A stretch of DNA of 64,000 bases from Vibrio spartinae (GCF_024347135.1 NZ_AP024907.1:2409001-2473000); one strand, 5' to 3'; shown: positions 36,398-46,644, counted from the first letter of the stretch. Translations and numbers: made by a program. Notes: a model not told the origin generated them from the letters alone.

Positions 36398-36440
36398 CAC
36401 GATAAAAAATGCCGAGATTTTCTCGGCATTTTTTATCGTG
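36398..36440. terminator. Very strong bidirectional terminator between yjfM and bioD
   Basis: A 20-bp perfect stem (arms starting CACGATAAAAAATGCC and ending TTTTTTATCGTG) with a TTT loop lies between convergent genes. The inner GC part next to six T's gives an intrinsic terminator on each strand. Confidence 0.95.
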
Positions 36441-36461
36441 ACTGACTGGTGATGAGTTGGT

Positions 36462-37142
36462 TTAAATCAACAACGGTGCGACATCAATAAACCGTCCCAG
36501 CGCCTGACGTTTCGCACTTGGGACATAAGGGATCTCCCCCAGCTTCGGTGCGTTCATTTTCTGTTCCAGCATCTCGATAATATCGGCGTAATGCTCAGTC
36601 CCCGGATTAATCCGATTTGCCACCCATCCGATAATCTCCAAACCATCCGCCCGAATGCTTTCTGCAGTCAGCATCGCATGATTCAGACACCCCAACTGGA
36701 TACCAACCACCAAAACGACAGGCACGCGTTCCTGTTTCACCCAGTCAGACAAACACACCGTATCTGACACTGGCACACGCCAGCCGCCTGCACCTTCAAT
36801 CACAACAATATCGGAATTGGCTTTATGCTGCGCCAGCTTGTCACTTAAGACTGAAAAGTCGATCGCAACCCCCGCATGTTTCGCGGCAATGTGTGGCGAT
36901 GTCGCTAATTCGAGTGCATAAGGATTAACATTGTCATAATCACTCTGACAAGTAGAAACCTTAATGAGATGTAACGCATCAGAATTACGAAAACCGGTTT
37001 CAGTTTTCTCACATCCTGACGCCACAGGTTTATAACCTATCGTTTTTAAATCCTTGGCAGCAAGTGCCTGTAAGATCGCTTTTGATGCGACCGTTTTACC
37101 GACATCCGTATCTGTACCTGCAATAAATAATGCGTCGATCAT
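36462..37142 (-). CDS. bioD: Dethiobiotin synthetase
   Basis: Closes the ureido ring from DAPA with CO2 and ATP. I start it at [20 protein letters not shown] (226 residues); it overlaps the bioC stop by four bases (ATGA). The P-loop is GTDTDVGKT, near residue 10. The block [14 protein letters not shown] is the second nucleotide motif. It is the last gene of bioBFCD. Confidence 0.96.
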   Translation of the reverse strand: MIDALFIAGTDTDVGKTVASKAILQALAAKDLKTIGYKPVASGCEKTETGFRNSDALHLIKVSTCQSDYDNVNPYALELATSPHIAAKHAGVAIDFSVLSDKLAQHKANSDIVVIEGAGGWRVPVSDTVCLSDWVKQERVPVVLVVGIQLGCLNHAMLTAESIRADGLEIIGWVANRINPGTEHYADIIEMLEQKMNAPKLGEIPYVPSAKRQALGRFIDVAPLLI

Positions 37143-37951
37143 TGATGAATAACCCCAAAACAAACCTGATAAGTAGCAGGAAGTAGCCCTTCTCGGTTAG
37201 CAAATGTTTGATATGCCGCCTCAACCTGAGCAAGCATCCGATGACTGATTGGTCGATTCGTCCGCCCGTCAATATGTGTTGCACCAATGCCTTTTAGATC
37301 TTTCATGAGATGCATTGCTGAGTCGTACCAGAGCCTGAACGAAGATAAGTCTATCTGATACGGTGTGCACTCAGCTTGCGCTAACGCAATTTTTACCGCA
37401 TTCTCAGAGATAAAGCGGTTCACATGTTGGGCGGAATCAACCTTCGCCCAAGCTTGTTCCAGTTCGACAAGAGAGCCGGCAACGAGAATCGAGAAATAGC
37501 CCTTCCCGGCCGGTTTAAGAACCCGTTTGATTTCCCGCAACGGAACCGACAACGATTCACACCATTGCAGTGCTAAACTAGAGAACACAATATCCACACT
37601 GTGATCGGCCAAAGGCAACGCTTCAGCATCACAGTGGTAGTATTCAAATCCGGACATGCCGCAGCGTTGTCTGGCTTGAGCCAACATATCCTGTGACAGA
37701 TCAGCACAAATGACCTCAGCGCCTCGCTGACGCATCTGTTCCGAAAAGAACCCTGTTCCACAGCCAAGATCCAAAACAACACAGCCGCGTAAATCCGGTG
37801 GTAACTCATTGAGAAGTTGCTGCCCGACGTCACGCTGAAAAGCCGCATGGCGATCATAGCTTTGCGCTGCTTTACCAAATGCTGCGGCAATGCGCGCTTT
37901 TCTCCGGGAATCGAACGATGATAAAGAGCGTTGGACCATATCAATATTCAC
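37139..37951 (-). CDS. bioC: Malonyl-ACP O-methyltransferase BioC
   Basis: Methylates malonyl-ACP so that the fatty acid machinery can build the pimelate chain for biotin. It has 270 residues. The SAM motif I is [15 protein letters not shown], near residue 60, with the acidic motif [11 protein letters not shown] after it. It overlaps bioF by 11 bp. No bioH is present in the window, so the matching esterase must be elsewhere. Confidence 0.95.
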   Translation of the reverse strand: MNIDMVQRSLSSFDSRRKARIAAAFGKAAQSYDRHAAFQRDVGQQLLNELPPDLRGCVVLDLGCGTGFFSEQMRQRGAEVICADLSQDMLAQARQRCGMSGFEYYHCDAEALPLADHSVDIVFSSLALQWCESLSVPLREIKRVLKPAGKGYFSILVAGSLVELEQAWAKVDSAQHVNRFISENAVKIALAQAECTPYQIDLSSFRLWYDSAMHLMKDLKGIGATHIDGRTNRPISHRMLAQVEAAYQTFANREGLLPATYQVCFGVIHQ

Positions 37952-39101
37952 CGATCCGCGCCATTACTTGCTGCAATGTCACTGCCAGTTGACGAACCTG
38001 AGCCTCACTGTGCCCCGCCGTCAAGGTCACTCTTAATCTTGCGGTACCTTCCGGCACCGTTGGCGGACGGATTGCACTGACCCAAATCCCCTGTTCCCGC
38101 AGTGCGCTCGCCAACTGTAACGTCCGTGCGTTACTGCCTATAATTAGGGGCTGAATGGGGGTTTGTGACAGCGAAGCCGCCGTATGCCAAGCGAGATGGG
38201 TATGATATAGCGCCTGCAATTGCCGGAGTTTGTCACGCCGCCACTGATCTTGTTGAATCATCTCAATGGCTCGACTCAGCGCATAAGCTTGTGCCGGCGG
38301 AATGGCGGTCGAATAGACATGATGCCGTGCAAACTGAGTCAGATAATCCCCAGTGTCCCGATCACACAGCACCGCAGCGCCAGAGAGACCAAATGCTTTG
38401 CCGAATGTCACAACCAGCAGATCGGGGTGAATCCCCGCAGCAGCGCAGCTGCCCATGCCACGCTCACCCAGTACCCCGATGCCATGGGCATCATCAACCA
38501 TCAAGACTGCTCGATGTTGCACGCAAGTGCTTAATTCAGCGAGCGGTGCACAATCGCCATCCATACTGAACACGCCTTCGGTGACCACGACATTGGTGTG
38601 TTCTGCGGACAACAGTGCAGACACATGGGCGACATCATTATGGCGAAAGCGCTTCATCGTGGCTGCTGAAAGTGTACCCGCTTCCATCAGAGAGGCGTGA
38701 TTCAAGCGATCCTGAAGCAGTAAATCTCCGCGCTGTAGCAGACTCAATAACACCGCTTGATTGGCACTAAACCCGGAATTAAACAAAATCGCCCGCTCAT
38801 ATCCCAACCATTCACACAACATGGCTTCGAGCGTTTGATGCGTCTGATGGAAGCCCGTCACTAACGGTGAGGCACCGCTGCCACATCCGTAACGACTGAG
38901 TCCTTCCTGCCATGCCGCAATCAGGGTCGGGTCGGTGGCAAGTCCGAGATAATCGTTACTGGAAAAATTAAGGTATTGATTCCCTTGATGAACAAACTGC
39001 GCCCCGTTTTGGCGTGCAAGTGGTATCAGCTCCCGCGTTAATCCTCGCGCTGCGCGCTCAACTAATGCGTGCTTCAAGCGTTGTTTAAATGCCAGCTTCA
39101 T
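37941..39101 (-). CDS. bioF: 8-amino-7-oxononanoate synthase
   Basis: A PLP enzyme that condenses pimeloyl-ACP with alanine. I start it at [20 protein letters not shown] (386 residues); it overlaps the bioB end by 17 bp. The PLP lysine is Lys235 in [24 protein letters not shown] and [13 protein letters not shown] are family signatures. Confidence 0.96.
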   Translation of the reverse strand: MKLAFKQRLKHALVERAARGLTRELIPLARQNGAQFVHQGNQYLNFSSNDYLGLATDPTLIAAWQEGLSRYGCGSGASPLVTGFHQTHQTLEAMLCEWLGYERAILFNSGFSANQAVLLSLLQRGDLLLQDRLNHASLMEAGTLSAATMKRFRHNDVAHVSALLSAEHTNVVVTEGVFSMDGDCAPLAELSTCVQHRAVLMVDDAHGIGVLGERGMGSCAAAGIHPDLLVVTFGKAFGLSGAAVLCDRDTGDYLTQFARHHVYSTAIPPAQAYALSRAIEMIQQDQWRRDKLRQLQALYHTHLAWHTAASLSQTPIQPLIIGSNARTLQLASALREQGIWVSAIRPPTVPEGTARLRVTLTAGHSEAQVRQLAVTLQQVMARIGEY

Positions 39102-40137
39102 AGAATAGGTCATCTTTTCCGGGACGCGATGCAACACGTTCAACCACGCGATCCAGTAACTCATTTTCCTCAATCTCGTCCGGTTTCTGTACCACTTGCT
39201 GGCGATTAATCCCCAGTTTACGAAACAGTTGCATGTCGCTGTCTTCTGCCGGATTAGGCGTCGTCAGTAATTTACAACCATAGAAAATAGAGTTCGCGCC
39301 AGCCATAAAACAGAGCGTCTGCATTTGTTCGTTCATTTGCTCCCGTCCGGCGGACAAACGCACAGCGGACTGGGGCATCATCATGCGCGCAACTGCAATC
39401 AAACGAATAAAGTCAAAGGGATCCACATCATCAACGGATTCCAGCGGGGTTCCTTTCACCTTCACCAGCATATTAATCGGCACACTTTCCGGTTGTGTCG
39501 GTAGGTTTGCCAGCTCAACCAGCAGTCCGGCGCGATCATTGGTGCTCTCCCCCATGCCGATAATGCCACCGGCGCAGATCTTCATCCCTGCATCCCGGAC
39601 ATGAGCCAGTGTATCAAGACGATCCTGATAAGTTCGGGTGGTGATAATGTTGCCGTAAAACTCAGGGGAGGTATCAAGGTTATGGTTGTAATAATCCAGC
39701 CCGGCATGCGCCAGTTCCTGAGCTTGCTCAGCAGTAAGCATTCCCAATGTCATACAGGTTTCCAGCCCCATCTCTTTCACACCGGAAATCATCTGTTTCA
39801 ACAGTGGCATATCGCGTGCTTTCGGGTTCTTCCATGCGGCTCCCATACAAAAGCGAGTCGAACCGGACGTTTTCGCTTTTTGAGCCGCATCCAATACTCG
39901 CTCAACCGCCATCAGACGTTCTTTATCAACATCGGTGCGATAGTGAGCACTTTGCGGGCAATATTTGCAATCCTCAGGGCATGCACCGGTTTTAATCGAA
40001 AGCAGTGTACTGACCTGAACATAGTTATGCGGTTGGTAATGACGATGTACTTGCTGGGCTTCAAACAATAAATCCATGAAGGGTTTATTGAGCAAAGATT
40101 GCACTTCTGCAACCGTCCAATCATGACGAACTTCCAC
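39085..40137 (-). CDS. bioB: Biotin synthase
   Basis: A radical SAM enzyme that inserts sulfur into dethiobiotin. The start is a GTG (reads [16 protein letters not shown]; 350 residues), chosen because AAAGGAA lies 7 bases upstream; the open frame continues 96 codons into the bioA side without support. The radical SAM cluster CPEDCKYC has Cys53, Cys57 and Cys60, the same positions as in E. coli. It is the first gene of bioBFCD. Confidence 0.97.
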   Translation of the reverse strand: MEVRHDWTVAEVQSLLNKPFMDLLFEAQQVHRHYQPHNYVQVSTLLSIKTGACPEDCKYCPQSAHYRTDVDKERLMAVERVLDAAQKAKTSGSTRFCMGAAWKNPKARDMPLLKQMISGVKEMGLETCMTLGMLTAEQAQELAHAGLDYYNHNLDTSPEFYGNIITTRTYQDRLDTLAHVRDAGMKICAGGIIGMGESTNDRAGLLVELANLPTQPESVPINMLVKVKGTPLESVDDVDPFDFIRLIAVARMMMPQSAVRLSAGREQMNEQMQTLCFMAGANSIFYGCKLLTTPNPAEDSDMQLFRKLGINRQQVVQKPDEIEENELLDRVVERVASRPGKDDLFYEAGI

Positions 40138-40177
40138 GGGTATTCCTTTCTTTTTATGCAGACAACTTTTCTTGGCT

Positions 40178-40206
40178 AGTCTAAACAGAAGCGCTACACT
40201 GTCAAC
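40178..40206 (-). promoter_or_regulatory. Candidate bioB promoter
   Basis: On the minus strand TTGACA and TAGACT are separated by 16 bp. The -35 overlaps the left half of the BirA-like repeat, so repressor binding would block it. Confidence 0.6.
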
Positions 40207-40230
40207 AAAATAAAATAAACAAAGTTTACA
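40200..40230. promoter_or_regulatory. BirA-like biotin operator between bioB and bioA
   Basis: The half sites TGTCAAC and GTTTACA form an inverted repeat with one mismatch, separated by 17 bp. The E. coli bio operator has TGTAAAC and GTTTACA at nearly the same distance. Its place between divergent bioB and bioA is the same. Confidence 0.7.
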
Positions 40231-40242
40231 ATAGATTAAAAT

Positions 40243-41532
40243 ATGAACAAAATAGATTTGGATTTCGACCAAAATCACATCTGGCACCCTTATACATCGA
40301 CCCTCTCGCCGCTCGATTGCTATCCGGTCAGTCATGCTGCCGGAAATCAAATTCATCTGGAAAGTGGTGAAACACTGATCGATGGAATGTCTTCTTGGTG
40401 GGCGGCGATTCATGGTTACAACCATCCCCGACTGAACGCAGCCGTCACCGAACAGTTGTCACGCATGTCTCATGTGATGTTTGGCGGTCTGACACATCAA
40501 CCAGCCGTCGGTTTGTGTCAAAAGTTACTGCGATTGGTTCCCCGCTCGCTACAACATGTTTTTCTCGCTGACTCAGGCTCGGTTGCGGTTGAAGTGGCCT
40601 TGAAAATGGCGCTTCAATACTGGCATAGTCGCGGAGAATCCCGCCCCCGTTTTTTGACACTCCGTCACGGCTATCACGGGGACACCTTTGCAGCGATGTC
40701 AGTCACGGATCCGGACAATTCGATGCATCGTCTGTACCGGGGATTTCTACCGGAACATCTCTTTGCAGACTCGCCACAAACCGGCTTTGATGAACCGTGG
40801 AATCCACAGGATATCGACGATTTTCACGCCCGACTTGCACAACATCACCAGACAATCGCCGCCGTCATTCTGGAGCCGATCGTTCAAGGTGCAGGCGGTA
40901 TGCGGATTTATCATCCTCGCTACTTGCAGGAAGTCAGAAAGCTGTGTGATCAGTTCAATGTATTGCTGATTGCCGATGAGATCGCAACCGGATTTGGCCG
41001 GACGGGGAAACTGTTTGCTTGTGAGCACGCAGAGATTGAACCGGATATCCTTTGTGTCGGCAAAGCCCTGACCGGTGGTTACATGACCTTGTCAGCGACT
41101 TTAACCACTCGGCACGTTGCTGAGACGGTCTGCTCCGGTGAAGCGCAATGTTTTATGCATGGTCCGACATTTATGGGAAACCCGTTAGCCTGCGCAGTTG
41201 CCGAAGCGAGCCTGAGCCTGATTGAAACCGGCGACTGGCAAACTCAAGTACGGCAAATTGAGGATTTTTTTGCAGCCCGTCTGCCGCTGCTTCAACAGTA
41301 CCAAATGGTCAAGGATGTTCGTTGGCTTGGTGCAATTGGCGTTGTCGAAACCCATCAGACCGTCAGAATGGCAGAAATTCAAGCTCATTTTGTCAGTCAA
41401 GGGGTCTGGATTCGTCCTTTTGGCAAATTAATTTACCTGATGCCACCTTACCTTTCGACCCATGATGATCTGGCTCAGTTGGTACAAGCCATTGAACGGG
41501 CATTGCAACAACCGACCCTGTTTTTTCAGTGA
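40243..41532 (+). CDS. bioA: DAPA aminotransferase (adenosylmethionine-8-amino-7-oxononanoate)
   Basis: Makes 7,8-diaminopelargonic acid with SAM as amino donor. It has 429 residues, with the PLP lysine at Lys274 ([11 protein letters not shown]), the E. coli position. Starting [19 protein letters not shown], it holds [18 protein letters not shown] and [12 protein letters not shown]. The ribosome binding site is weak (only A-rich), as is common close to a divergent operator. Confidence 0.97.
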   Translation: MNKIDLDFDQNHIWHPYTSTLSPLDCYPVSHAAGNQIHLESGETLIDGMSSWWAAIHGYNHPRLNAAVTEQLSRMSHVMFGGLTHQPAVGLCQKLLRLVPRSLQHVFLADSGSVAVEVALKMALQYWHSRGESRPRFLTLRHGYHGDTFAAMSVTDPDNSMHRLYRGFLPEHLFADSPQTGFDEPWNPQDIDDFHARLAQHHQTIAAVILEPIVQGAGGMRIYHPRYLQEVRKLCDQFNVLLIADEIATGFGRTGKLFACEHAEIEPDILCVGKALTGGYMTLSATLTTRHVAETVCSGEAQCFMHGPTFMGNPLACAVAEASLSLIETGDWQTQVRQIEDFFAARLPLLQQYQMVKDVRWLGAIGVVETHQTVRMAEIQAHFVSQGVWIRPFGKLIYLMPPYLSTHDDLAQLVQAIERALQQPTLFFQ

Positions 41533-41572
41533 TGTATTGTTTCAAAAATCCGAGCAGATGAGTTATATGACT

Positions 41573-41599
41573 GGTGGGCAGTCAAGCCTCTTGCCCACC
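41573..41599. other. Hairpin after bioA
   Basis: GGTGGGCA and TGCCCACC pair around an 11-base loop between convergent bioA and the VanZ-like gene. There is no T-run, so termination is not certain. Confidence 0.45.
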
Positions 41600-41639
41600 G
41601 CGACAATTGGCTACTGTTGTCGGTCCTGCGCTGACAGCC

Positions 41640-42017
41640 TTAGCGAATCGCAACACCTCGCGAACAACAGAAATTCAGCGCCATAGCCAACAGCCAGCCA
41701 CAGAGCAGCCCACCGGCATTTGCTGCCAAATCTAACCACTCGCCATAACGATTGACGTAAGGTTGAATCAGCTCAATCCCGCCACTGTAGGCAAGTAACG
41801 CCACACCAATCCATCCCCACCTCCGGGGCTGCCGGAACGCCACCGGAAACATTAAAGCGGCATAACCGATTAAATGTTGGGCCTTATCGGTACCCGGCAC
41901 GGTCGGTAAAGTGGCAAGCGGCCACAATGACAAAACCGTGATAGAAACAAGGATCGACCCCATGATGATTAACCAATATGTTTTCACCCGTTGTAATAAT
42001 GTGGTGATAAGAGACAT
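41640..42017 (-). CDS. VanZ-like family membrane protein
   Basis: A 125-residue inner-membrane protein with about four helices (about 14-32, 45-60, 68-82 and 98-115). The block GTDKAQHLIGYAALMFPVAF with the conserved D-K-x-x-H is the VanZ-like signature, and GEWLDLAANAGGLLCGWLL the second. VanZ itself gives low-level teicoplanin resistance; a general role for these short homologs is not known. No resistance genes are near. Confidence 0.82.
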   Translation of the reverse strand: MSLITTLLQRVKTYWLIIMGSILVSITVLSLWPLATLPTVPGTDKAQHLIGYAALMFPVAFRQPRRWGWIGVALLAYSGGIELIQPYVNRYGEWLDLAANAGGLLCGWLLAMALNFCCSRGVAIR

Positions 42018-42150
42018 GGACTTACTCTAAACTGACCTGAATGCAACATGGAGCTTATTCTCCGCGGAAGCCCGGACCAAGGCAAATATTTATTTTGGGT
42101 GGCCAAACGATTGCGTTATCGTTCACCTTCCCAAATTTTTTGGCAAAGGA

Positions 42151-42178
42151 TTGAACCGCCATTTTCTACTGTTATAGT
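42151..42178 (+). promoter_or_regulatory. Candidate promoter of the YgjV-like gene
   Basis: TTGAAC and TATAGT are separated by 16 bp, about 32 bp upstream of the start at 42210. Confidence 0.5.
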
Positions 42179-42209
42179 GCCCGCGAATGAACCAGACAAG
42201 GATCACAAA

Positions 42210-42455
42210 ATGAATGCAAATACAGTAGAAATCATTGGTTACGCAGCATCATTGATGGTGGCGCTGTCATTTACGATGAAAGATATCATCAAGCTACGGA
42301 TCGTCAATTGTATTGGCTGTCTGCTCTTCGTTACTTACGGTCTGATTATTGATTCATGGCCCGTAACACTGGCAAACCTGTTTATTACTGGCGCAAACAT
42401 TTACTATCTGCGTAAAGCCCGCTCAGAAGCCGGTCAGGATCTAAGCAAAGCTTAA
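42210..42455 (+). CDS. Short YgjV-like / SemiSWEET-like membrane protein
   Basis: An 81-residue protein with three hydrophobic segments. I start it at MNANTVEIIGYAASLMVALS after AAGGA; the frame extends 54 codons upstream across a likely promoter. The patterns SFTMKDIIKLRIVNCIGCLL and YGLIIDSWPVTLANLFITGA recall both E. coli YgjV (longer, about 183 residues) and the three-helix SemiSWEET/PQ-loop transporters. SemiSWEETs work as dimers and move sugars; substrate here is unknown. It is divergent from the VanZ-like gene. Confidence 0.75.
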   Translation: MNANTVEIIGYAASLMVALSFTMKDIIKLRIVNCIGCLLFVTYGLIIDSWPVTLANLFITGANIYYLRKARSEAGQDLSKA

Positions 42456-42598
42456 GCCCCCCCAATTTGATAAAACCGGCTGCAACGGACAGTGATGGGT
42501 GATGAGTGTCTTATTTCAGAGACATGACACAATGAAAACCCTATCCATGATTCAGGATGGTACAGTAAGTCCTTATTACAATCAGTTTACCCGGACTT

Positions 42599-43555
42599 AT
42601 GTACAACAGAAATTTAACATTAGATCTTTTCAAAATCGTCTTGGCTTTGATGGTCATCGGTATCCACAGTAATTTTCTCAGTGAACTGACCACGGAAGGA
42701 TACTATCTCATCACTGCTGGTATCTTCAGAATCGCGGTCCCGATTTTCTTTATTATCAATGGTTATTACTTCGTCTCAATCGTCTCCACAGACAAGTTAC
42801 TCCTGTGGAGTAAAAGAGTCGCAATCCTCTATCTGTTCTGGACCATCTTCTATGCTTATTTCTGGATGAAACCGCTCACCCTGAATTTCATTGGTATGAT
42901 GACCGTCGTCGAAACACTGATCGTCGGCTATCACCATCTATGGTATTTGGTTGGCATGCTCGGTGCAGGACTGATGACCTATGTGTTCAGAGAGCGAACC
43001 CGAACGGGCGCACAACTGGCACTACTCTGTTTTGTGCTTGGGGTGATAGTGCAGTACATCGGCAATTACCATCTGATGTCTTCGACATTTGCCGATGAGC
43101 TTTTCAATATTGGTTTTACCCATCGCAATTTTTTATTGTTAGGCTTTCCATTCTTCTATATCGGTTTCTTCATCCGCAAACATCAACTATTTGCAAAAAC
43201 ACCGACCAGCACACTTCTCATCGCAGCACTGATCGGCATCGGGCTGTTACTGGGAGAGAGCTGGTATAATCTCAACCAACCCGCTCGTACCGGAGTATTT
43301 GACAACTATCTTTCATTGATATGGGCCTGCCCTGCATTATTCCTGCTGGCGATTCGTTCTCAGCGCACCACAACCAACAAGCATCTAGCGCATCTCTCTA
43401 CGGCAATCTATTTGATTCACCCGTTCTGTTTGAGTGTGCTGATGAAAGTCCATCATTGGGAAAATACGCCCATGGCGATCGGATGTATGCTGCTATCACT
43501 AGCCTTCTCTTATGTACTGATACAGGTTTATAAACGGGTGGGTTATATTTTGTAA
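42599..43555 (+). CDS. Acyltransferase family 3 membrane protein
   Basis: A 318-residue protein with about ten hydrophobic segments, of the acyltransferase-3 (OafA/WecH/NolL) family that O-acetylates or succinylates surface sugars. It opens MYNRNLTLDLFKIVLALMVI with the typical IGIHS histidine near residue 23 and FRIAVPIFFIINGYYF. No glycan genes are next to it, so the acceptor is unknown. The start has no strong ribosome binding site. Confidence 0.85.
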   Translation: MYNRNLTLDLFKIVLALMVIGIHSNFLSELTTEGYYLITAGIFRIAVPIFFIINGYYFVSIVSTDKLLLWSKRVAILYLFWTIFYAYFWMKPLTLNFIGMMTVVETLIVGYHHLWYLVGMLGAGLMTYVFRERTRTGAQLALLCFVLGVIVQYIGNYHLMSSTFADELFNIGFTHRNFLLLGFPFFYIGFFIRKHQLFAKTPTSTLLIAALIGIGLLLGESWYNLNQPARTGVFDNYLSLIWACPALFLLAIRSQRTTTNKHLAHLSTAIYLIHPFCLSVLMKVHHWENTPMAIGCMLLSLAFSYVLIQVYKRVGYIL

Positions 43556-43571
43556 TGACTAAATACGGCTC

Positions 43572-43599
43572 CCGGACCCCACATCTCTGTGGTGTCCGG
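43572..43599. other. Hairpin between acyltransferase and DUF1295 gene
   Basis: CCGGAC-c-CCAC and GTGG-t-GTCCGG pair around a 6-base loop between convergent genes. No T-run is seen; it may still end both transcripts with the help of Rho. Confidence 0.5.
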
Positions 43600-43616
43600 T
43601 CTGTGAATCATATGTG

Positions 43617-44348
43617 TCAGTAAATAAACGGCACCAATTTTTTGGTTTTTGCTGCGTATTGACGGAAACCGTCACCATAACGATCAGCCAAATAACTATC
43701 GAGGGCCGGAATGTGCATCGCGACAAAAGAATAGCCCATGGCGAGCGGCAGGAATAATGTCCAGTAGTGACCAGTCAGCAAGCCCCAGCCGGAAAACAAC
43801 ACGACATCCCCGAAATAATTGATATGCATGGAATAACTGAATAGACCTTCCGTATAGATTTTTCCTTTGTTACTCAGATCCTTTTTCCACCATTTACGCT
43901 GAAGTTCAGAGTAAGTATTCAGGAACGATCCAAGTAGCAGCAAAAACGCGGCAAAAACATCCAGAGCGCTGAGTGGGATAATGTAGTCGCGAAATGCACC
44001 GCCCCCAACAACCAATAGCCCAATTTCAAAAAATGCCATAAAACAAATCAGCCCGAACACTTCGCTCCAATCGATCATCCGCTGCAAAATATACAAAACC
44101 GTCACCGTATGACGAATCCAATATAAAACAACACAGCCAAAAAGAATCTGAACCCTGATATCACCGGTGAGTGTCCACTTTTGTCCGATAAGCTGGCCGA
44201 GGGTCGAAAAACCATCATAAAAAGCAAGCCAGGCACACAAAGCAACTAACATAAAGTGTAAGCTAACAAAAGTAAGACGCTGGGTAACAGCACGACCATA
44301 TTCCCGGTTGACGCCGCCGGATTTTGGCTTTTGTTTTACATGTTCCAT
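43617..44348 (-). CDS. DUF1295 / ICMT-like membrane methyltransferase or reductase fold
   Basis: A 243-residue inner-membrane protein with about six helices, in the DUF1295 / isoprenylcysteine methyltransferase / steroid 5-alpha-reductase fold group. The C-terminal signature GLFSYSMHINYFGDVVLFSG, then LADRYGDGFRQYAAKTKKLV, is where the SAM or NADPH pocket lies in relatives. It is 30 bp downstream of the sterol desaturase gene on the same strand, so one unit; a lipid substrate is likely but not shown. Confidence 0.8.
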   Translation of the reverse strand: MEHVKQKPKSGGVNREYGRAVTQRLTFVSLHFMLVALCAWLAFYDGFSTLGQLIGQKWTLTGDIRVQILFGCVVLYWIRHTVTVLYILQRMIDWSEVFGLICFMAFFEIGLLVVGGGAFRDYIIPLSALDVFAAFLLLLGSFLNTYSELQRKWWKKDLSNKGKIYTEGLFSYSMHINYFGDVVLFSGWGLLTGHYWTLFLPLAMGYSFVAMHIPALDSYLADRYGDGFRQYAAKTKKLVPFIY

Positions 44349-44378
44349 TATTTTTCCTTCTGTGTCAGAACAAACATA

Positions 44379-45659
44379 CTATAGTGTTTCACTTTGTGGT
44401 AATAAACGTTCTTTCAGCTCACGACCCTGCCGATAAACAATATAATTCAACAGCGCAATGACCATCAAACTCACCGTACTGATGATCAGTAAATTATTTT
44501 GTTCAGTACTCACCGCCCAATACAAGAATATTCCGGCGAGCCCTTGTGAAATTATCTCAGCCCCCCACCCGACATCTCTCCCATCAAGGACAATACCATT
44601 GTAATGACTTAACCAGAGAAATAATAACGACAACGCTGTAACAGGTAATACCGGGAAATCACCGAAATAACTCATCAGATAGCAAAACAAAATAAGTGTC
44701 ACAAAAAACCGCACAACTGTTGTCAATTTTGTTCTTAAGGAAATATAGGGATCTCGCGGTTTAAACTGTGAACACGGAATTCTGACAACATCGCTATAAA
44801 AATTTCTTTTTTCAACACCTTTTGGTAACCATCCCGGTGATGCAAATACAGAACAGAATATTTCCCAAGGTGACCGGGAAAGCTGTATTTTTTTCCAGAT
44901 AGTCTTGAGATAATAGCTATTGATCACCAACGGACTGAAACTTGGATAAGATTCCCGCACGCCATAAACGACAGGCTCCTCTTCAAGTTCACGCTGATAA
45001 GTCCCAAATAATTGATCCCAAACAACCAGAATCCCGCCGAAATTCTTATCAATATATTTCCCATTTCTTGCATGATGAACGCGATGTAATGAAGGTGTAT
45101 TAAAAAATTTGTCCAACCACGGTGTTTTCTTCAATGACTCGGTATGAATACAAAATGCCCAGAACACCTGAATATAGCTAGCAACAAGGAATACCTCTAA
45201 TGATATCCCCAAAAATGCCATGACAATGAAACTCATCCACATCGTCAGTTCGGTAAAATAACTGATTCGGATTGATACACCAAAGTTGAAATTCTCTGCG
45301 GTATGATGAACAAGATGATCGGTCCAGAACAATCCGATCATATGATGAATACGGTGATTCCAGTAGTAACAAAAATCATAGGCAACAAAGGCTAAAATAT
45401 AAGTCAGTGGACTCGACTGATCCAACTCAAATAGTCTAAATTCCTTATAAGCATAAGAATAAGCTGTAACGACACCAAGTAATATAATAAATGAAAAACC
45501 TAAGTTACCCAATGCGATTGATGCATTGGTCAATGTATCATTAAAACGATAATTCTTATGCTTTTTCAGATAACTCAGAATTGATAAAACAAAGAGCGGC
45601 CCAAGATAAAACGGAAGTGTATACATCACTTCATCTGAAAAATTTAAATTCATACTCAA
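44379..45659 (-). CDS. Sterol desaturase / fatty acid hydroxylase family protein
   Basis: A 426-residue membrane di-iron oxygenase. The histidine clusters that bind iron are complete: HRIHH (102-106), HLVHH (115-119) and HRVHH (192-196), between hydrophobic segments. A C-terminal part from about residue 270 adds several more membrane helices not needed for the core. The AT content is higher than in the neighbours by eye, hinting at transfer. The substrate (sterol, hopanoid, fatty acid or alkylglycerol) cannot be told. Confidence 0.88.
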   Translation of the reverse strand: MSMNLNFSDEVMYTLPFYLGPLFVLSILSYLKKHKNYRFNDTLTNASIALGNLGFSFIILLGVVTAYSYAYKEFRLFELDQSSPLTYILAFVAYDFCYYWNHRIHHMIGLFWTDHLVHHTAENFNFGVSIRISYFTELTMWMSFIVMAFLGISLEVFLVASYIQVFWAFCIHTESLKKTPWLDKFFNTPSLHRVHHARNGKYIDKNFGGILVVWDQLFGTYQRELEEEPVVYGVRESYPSFSPLVINSYYLKTIWKKIQLSRSPWEIFCSVFASPGWLPKGVEKRNFYSDVVRIPCSQFKPRDPYISLRTKLTTVVRFFVTLILFCYLMSYFGDFPVLPVTALSLLFLWLSHYNGIVLDGRDVGWGAEIISQGLAGIFLYWAVSTEQNNLLIISTVSLMVIALLNYIVYRQGRELKERLLPQSETL

Positions 45660-46122
45660 TACCTTCTCGTAGCATAATCATCTTCCTGATGTGTTGAAAA
45701 TGAATCAATAGCGATCATTTCTCTGCATTCCTTTCGTAACCAAAACGTTAAGGAAAGTGAACAAATGTTAACCAACTCAACTTGAATATGTAAATACACA
45801 ATAATATTTTTTTTGAGCCAAACTTCACATACACACTAATAATAAAATTATCTACAAAACAAAAATGAAACAAAAATGAAGTGATTTTATAATTTGTTTG
45901 CAACATCCCCCAATTAAAATATCACAATGAAAATAATTTATTACAAAGCTATAAATTTATTTAAAGCATGCGATAAAAATAAGTATTTATTTCTGTAATC
46001 AGTGATATATTGACTTCTTTGTCACTATAACTTTCTTAATTATTCACTCAGAATACAAGTCATCATGCATTTGTACTCGATGCTTAATGACTGATGTTGA
46101 AGAGAGTACACGGAGAAAAATT
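45660..46122. other. AT-rich gap between sterol desaturase and secreted protein genes
   Basis: A 463-bp, very AT-rich gap between divergent genes. No credible gene and no clear hairpin. It looks like DNA that H-NS would bind, by base content only. Confidence 0.4.
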
Positions 46123-46536
46123 ATGAAATTAAAAACGCTGCTTACATTTAGTTTAGTTGGTATCGCTGCCGGCATGGTCGCTCCGGCTAAAGCCGACACC
46201 GTATGCAGAACCCCCAATATTGTCTGCTCAGGCAAAACCACTCCCGGAAATACTAACTGGCAACAATATGACTACAAAAATAATTCCGGCATCTACGTCG
46301 ATATTGATACTTCTGCATGTGAAATGAATTCAATACCGACTTATATGACCTCAATGGATGGTACGGGCACACATTGGGAAACCACAGGTACGACCTCTAT
46401 CTATGAGCCGACAGAAACAGGTTTTCGTGTATTTATCAGATATTCAGATTCCAGAACACTCACTCCAGCTGACGCAAATGGCTACCAGTGGTCAATCAAT
46501 TGGATCGCTCTCAGCTCAGCGGATTGTCCGGAGTAA
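46123..46536 (+). CDS. Small secreted protein of unknown function
   Basis: A 137-residue protein that I do not recognise. It has a clear signal peptide (MKLKTLLTFSLVGIAAGMVA, cut probably after PAKA). The mature part has four cysteines and is rich in Thr, Ser, Tyr and Trp, with a beta-sandwich look: YVDIDTSACEMNSIPTYMTS, then TGFRVFIRYSDSRTLTPADA and YQWSINWIALS. Such a pattern is seen in carbohydrate-binding or adhesive modules, but this is a guess. The start follows GGAGAAA. It stands alone, with a terminator after it. Confidence 0.75.
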   Translation: MKLKTLLTFSLVGIAAGMVAPAKADTVCRTPNIVCSGKTTPGNTNWQQYDYKNNSGIYVDIDTSACEMNSIPTYMTSMDGTGTHWETTGTTSIYEPTETGFRVFIRYSDSRTLTPADANGYQWSINWIALSSADCPE

Positions 46537-46644
46537 TCTCCAAGTGGACATATCAATAAGTGGGAGGCCATTGATTCCCTGAATTCTGACGCTCTTGAGC
46601 CACACCCTGATTCAGGAATCGACACTCCGTCACTGACCAAAAAG

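Noticed and set aside
38165..38569. 134-codon plus-strand frame inside bioF
   Set aside because: Antisense to the PLP-lysine region of bioF; no family likeness.
39601..40071. 156-codon plus-strand frame inside bioB
   Set aside because: Antisense to bioB, whose radical SAM motif is intact.
40138..40425. 96-codon N-terminal extension of bioB
   Set aside because: It would cross the bio operator and the bioA start; the GTG start has a good ribosome binding site and the right family length.
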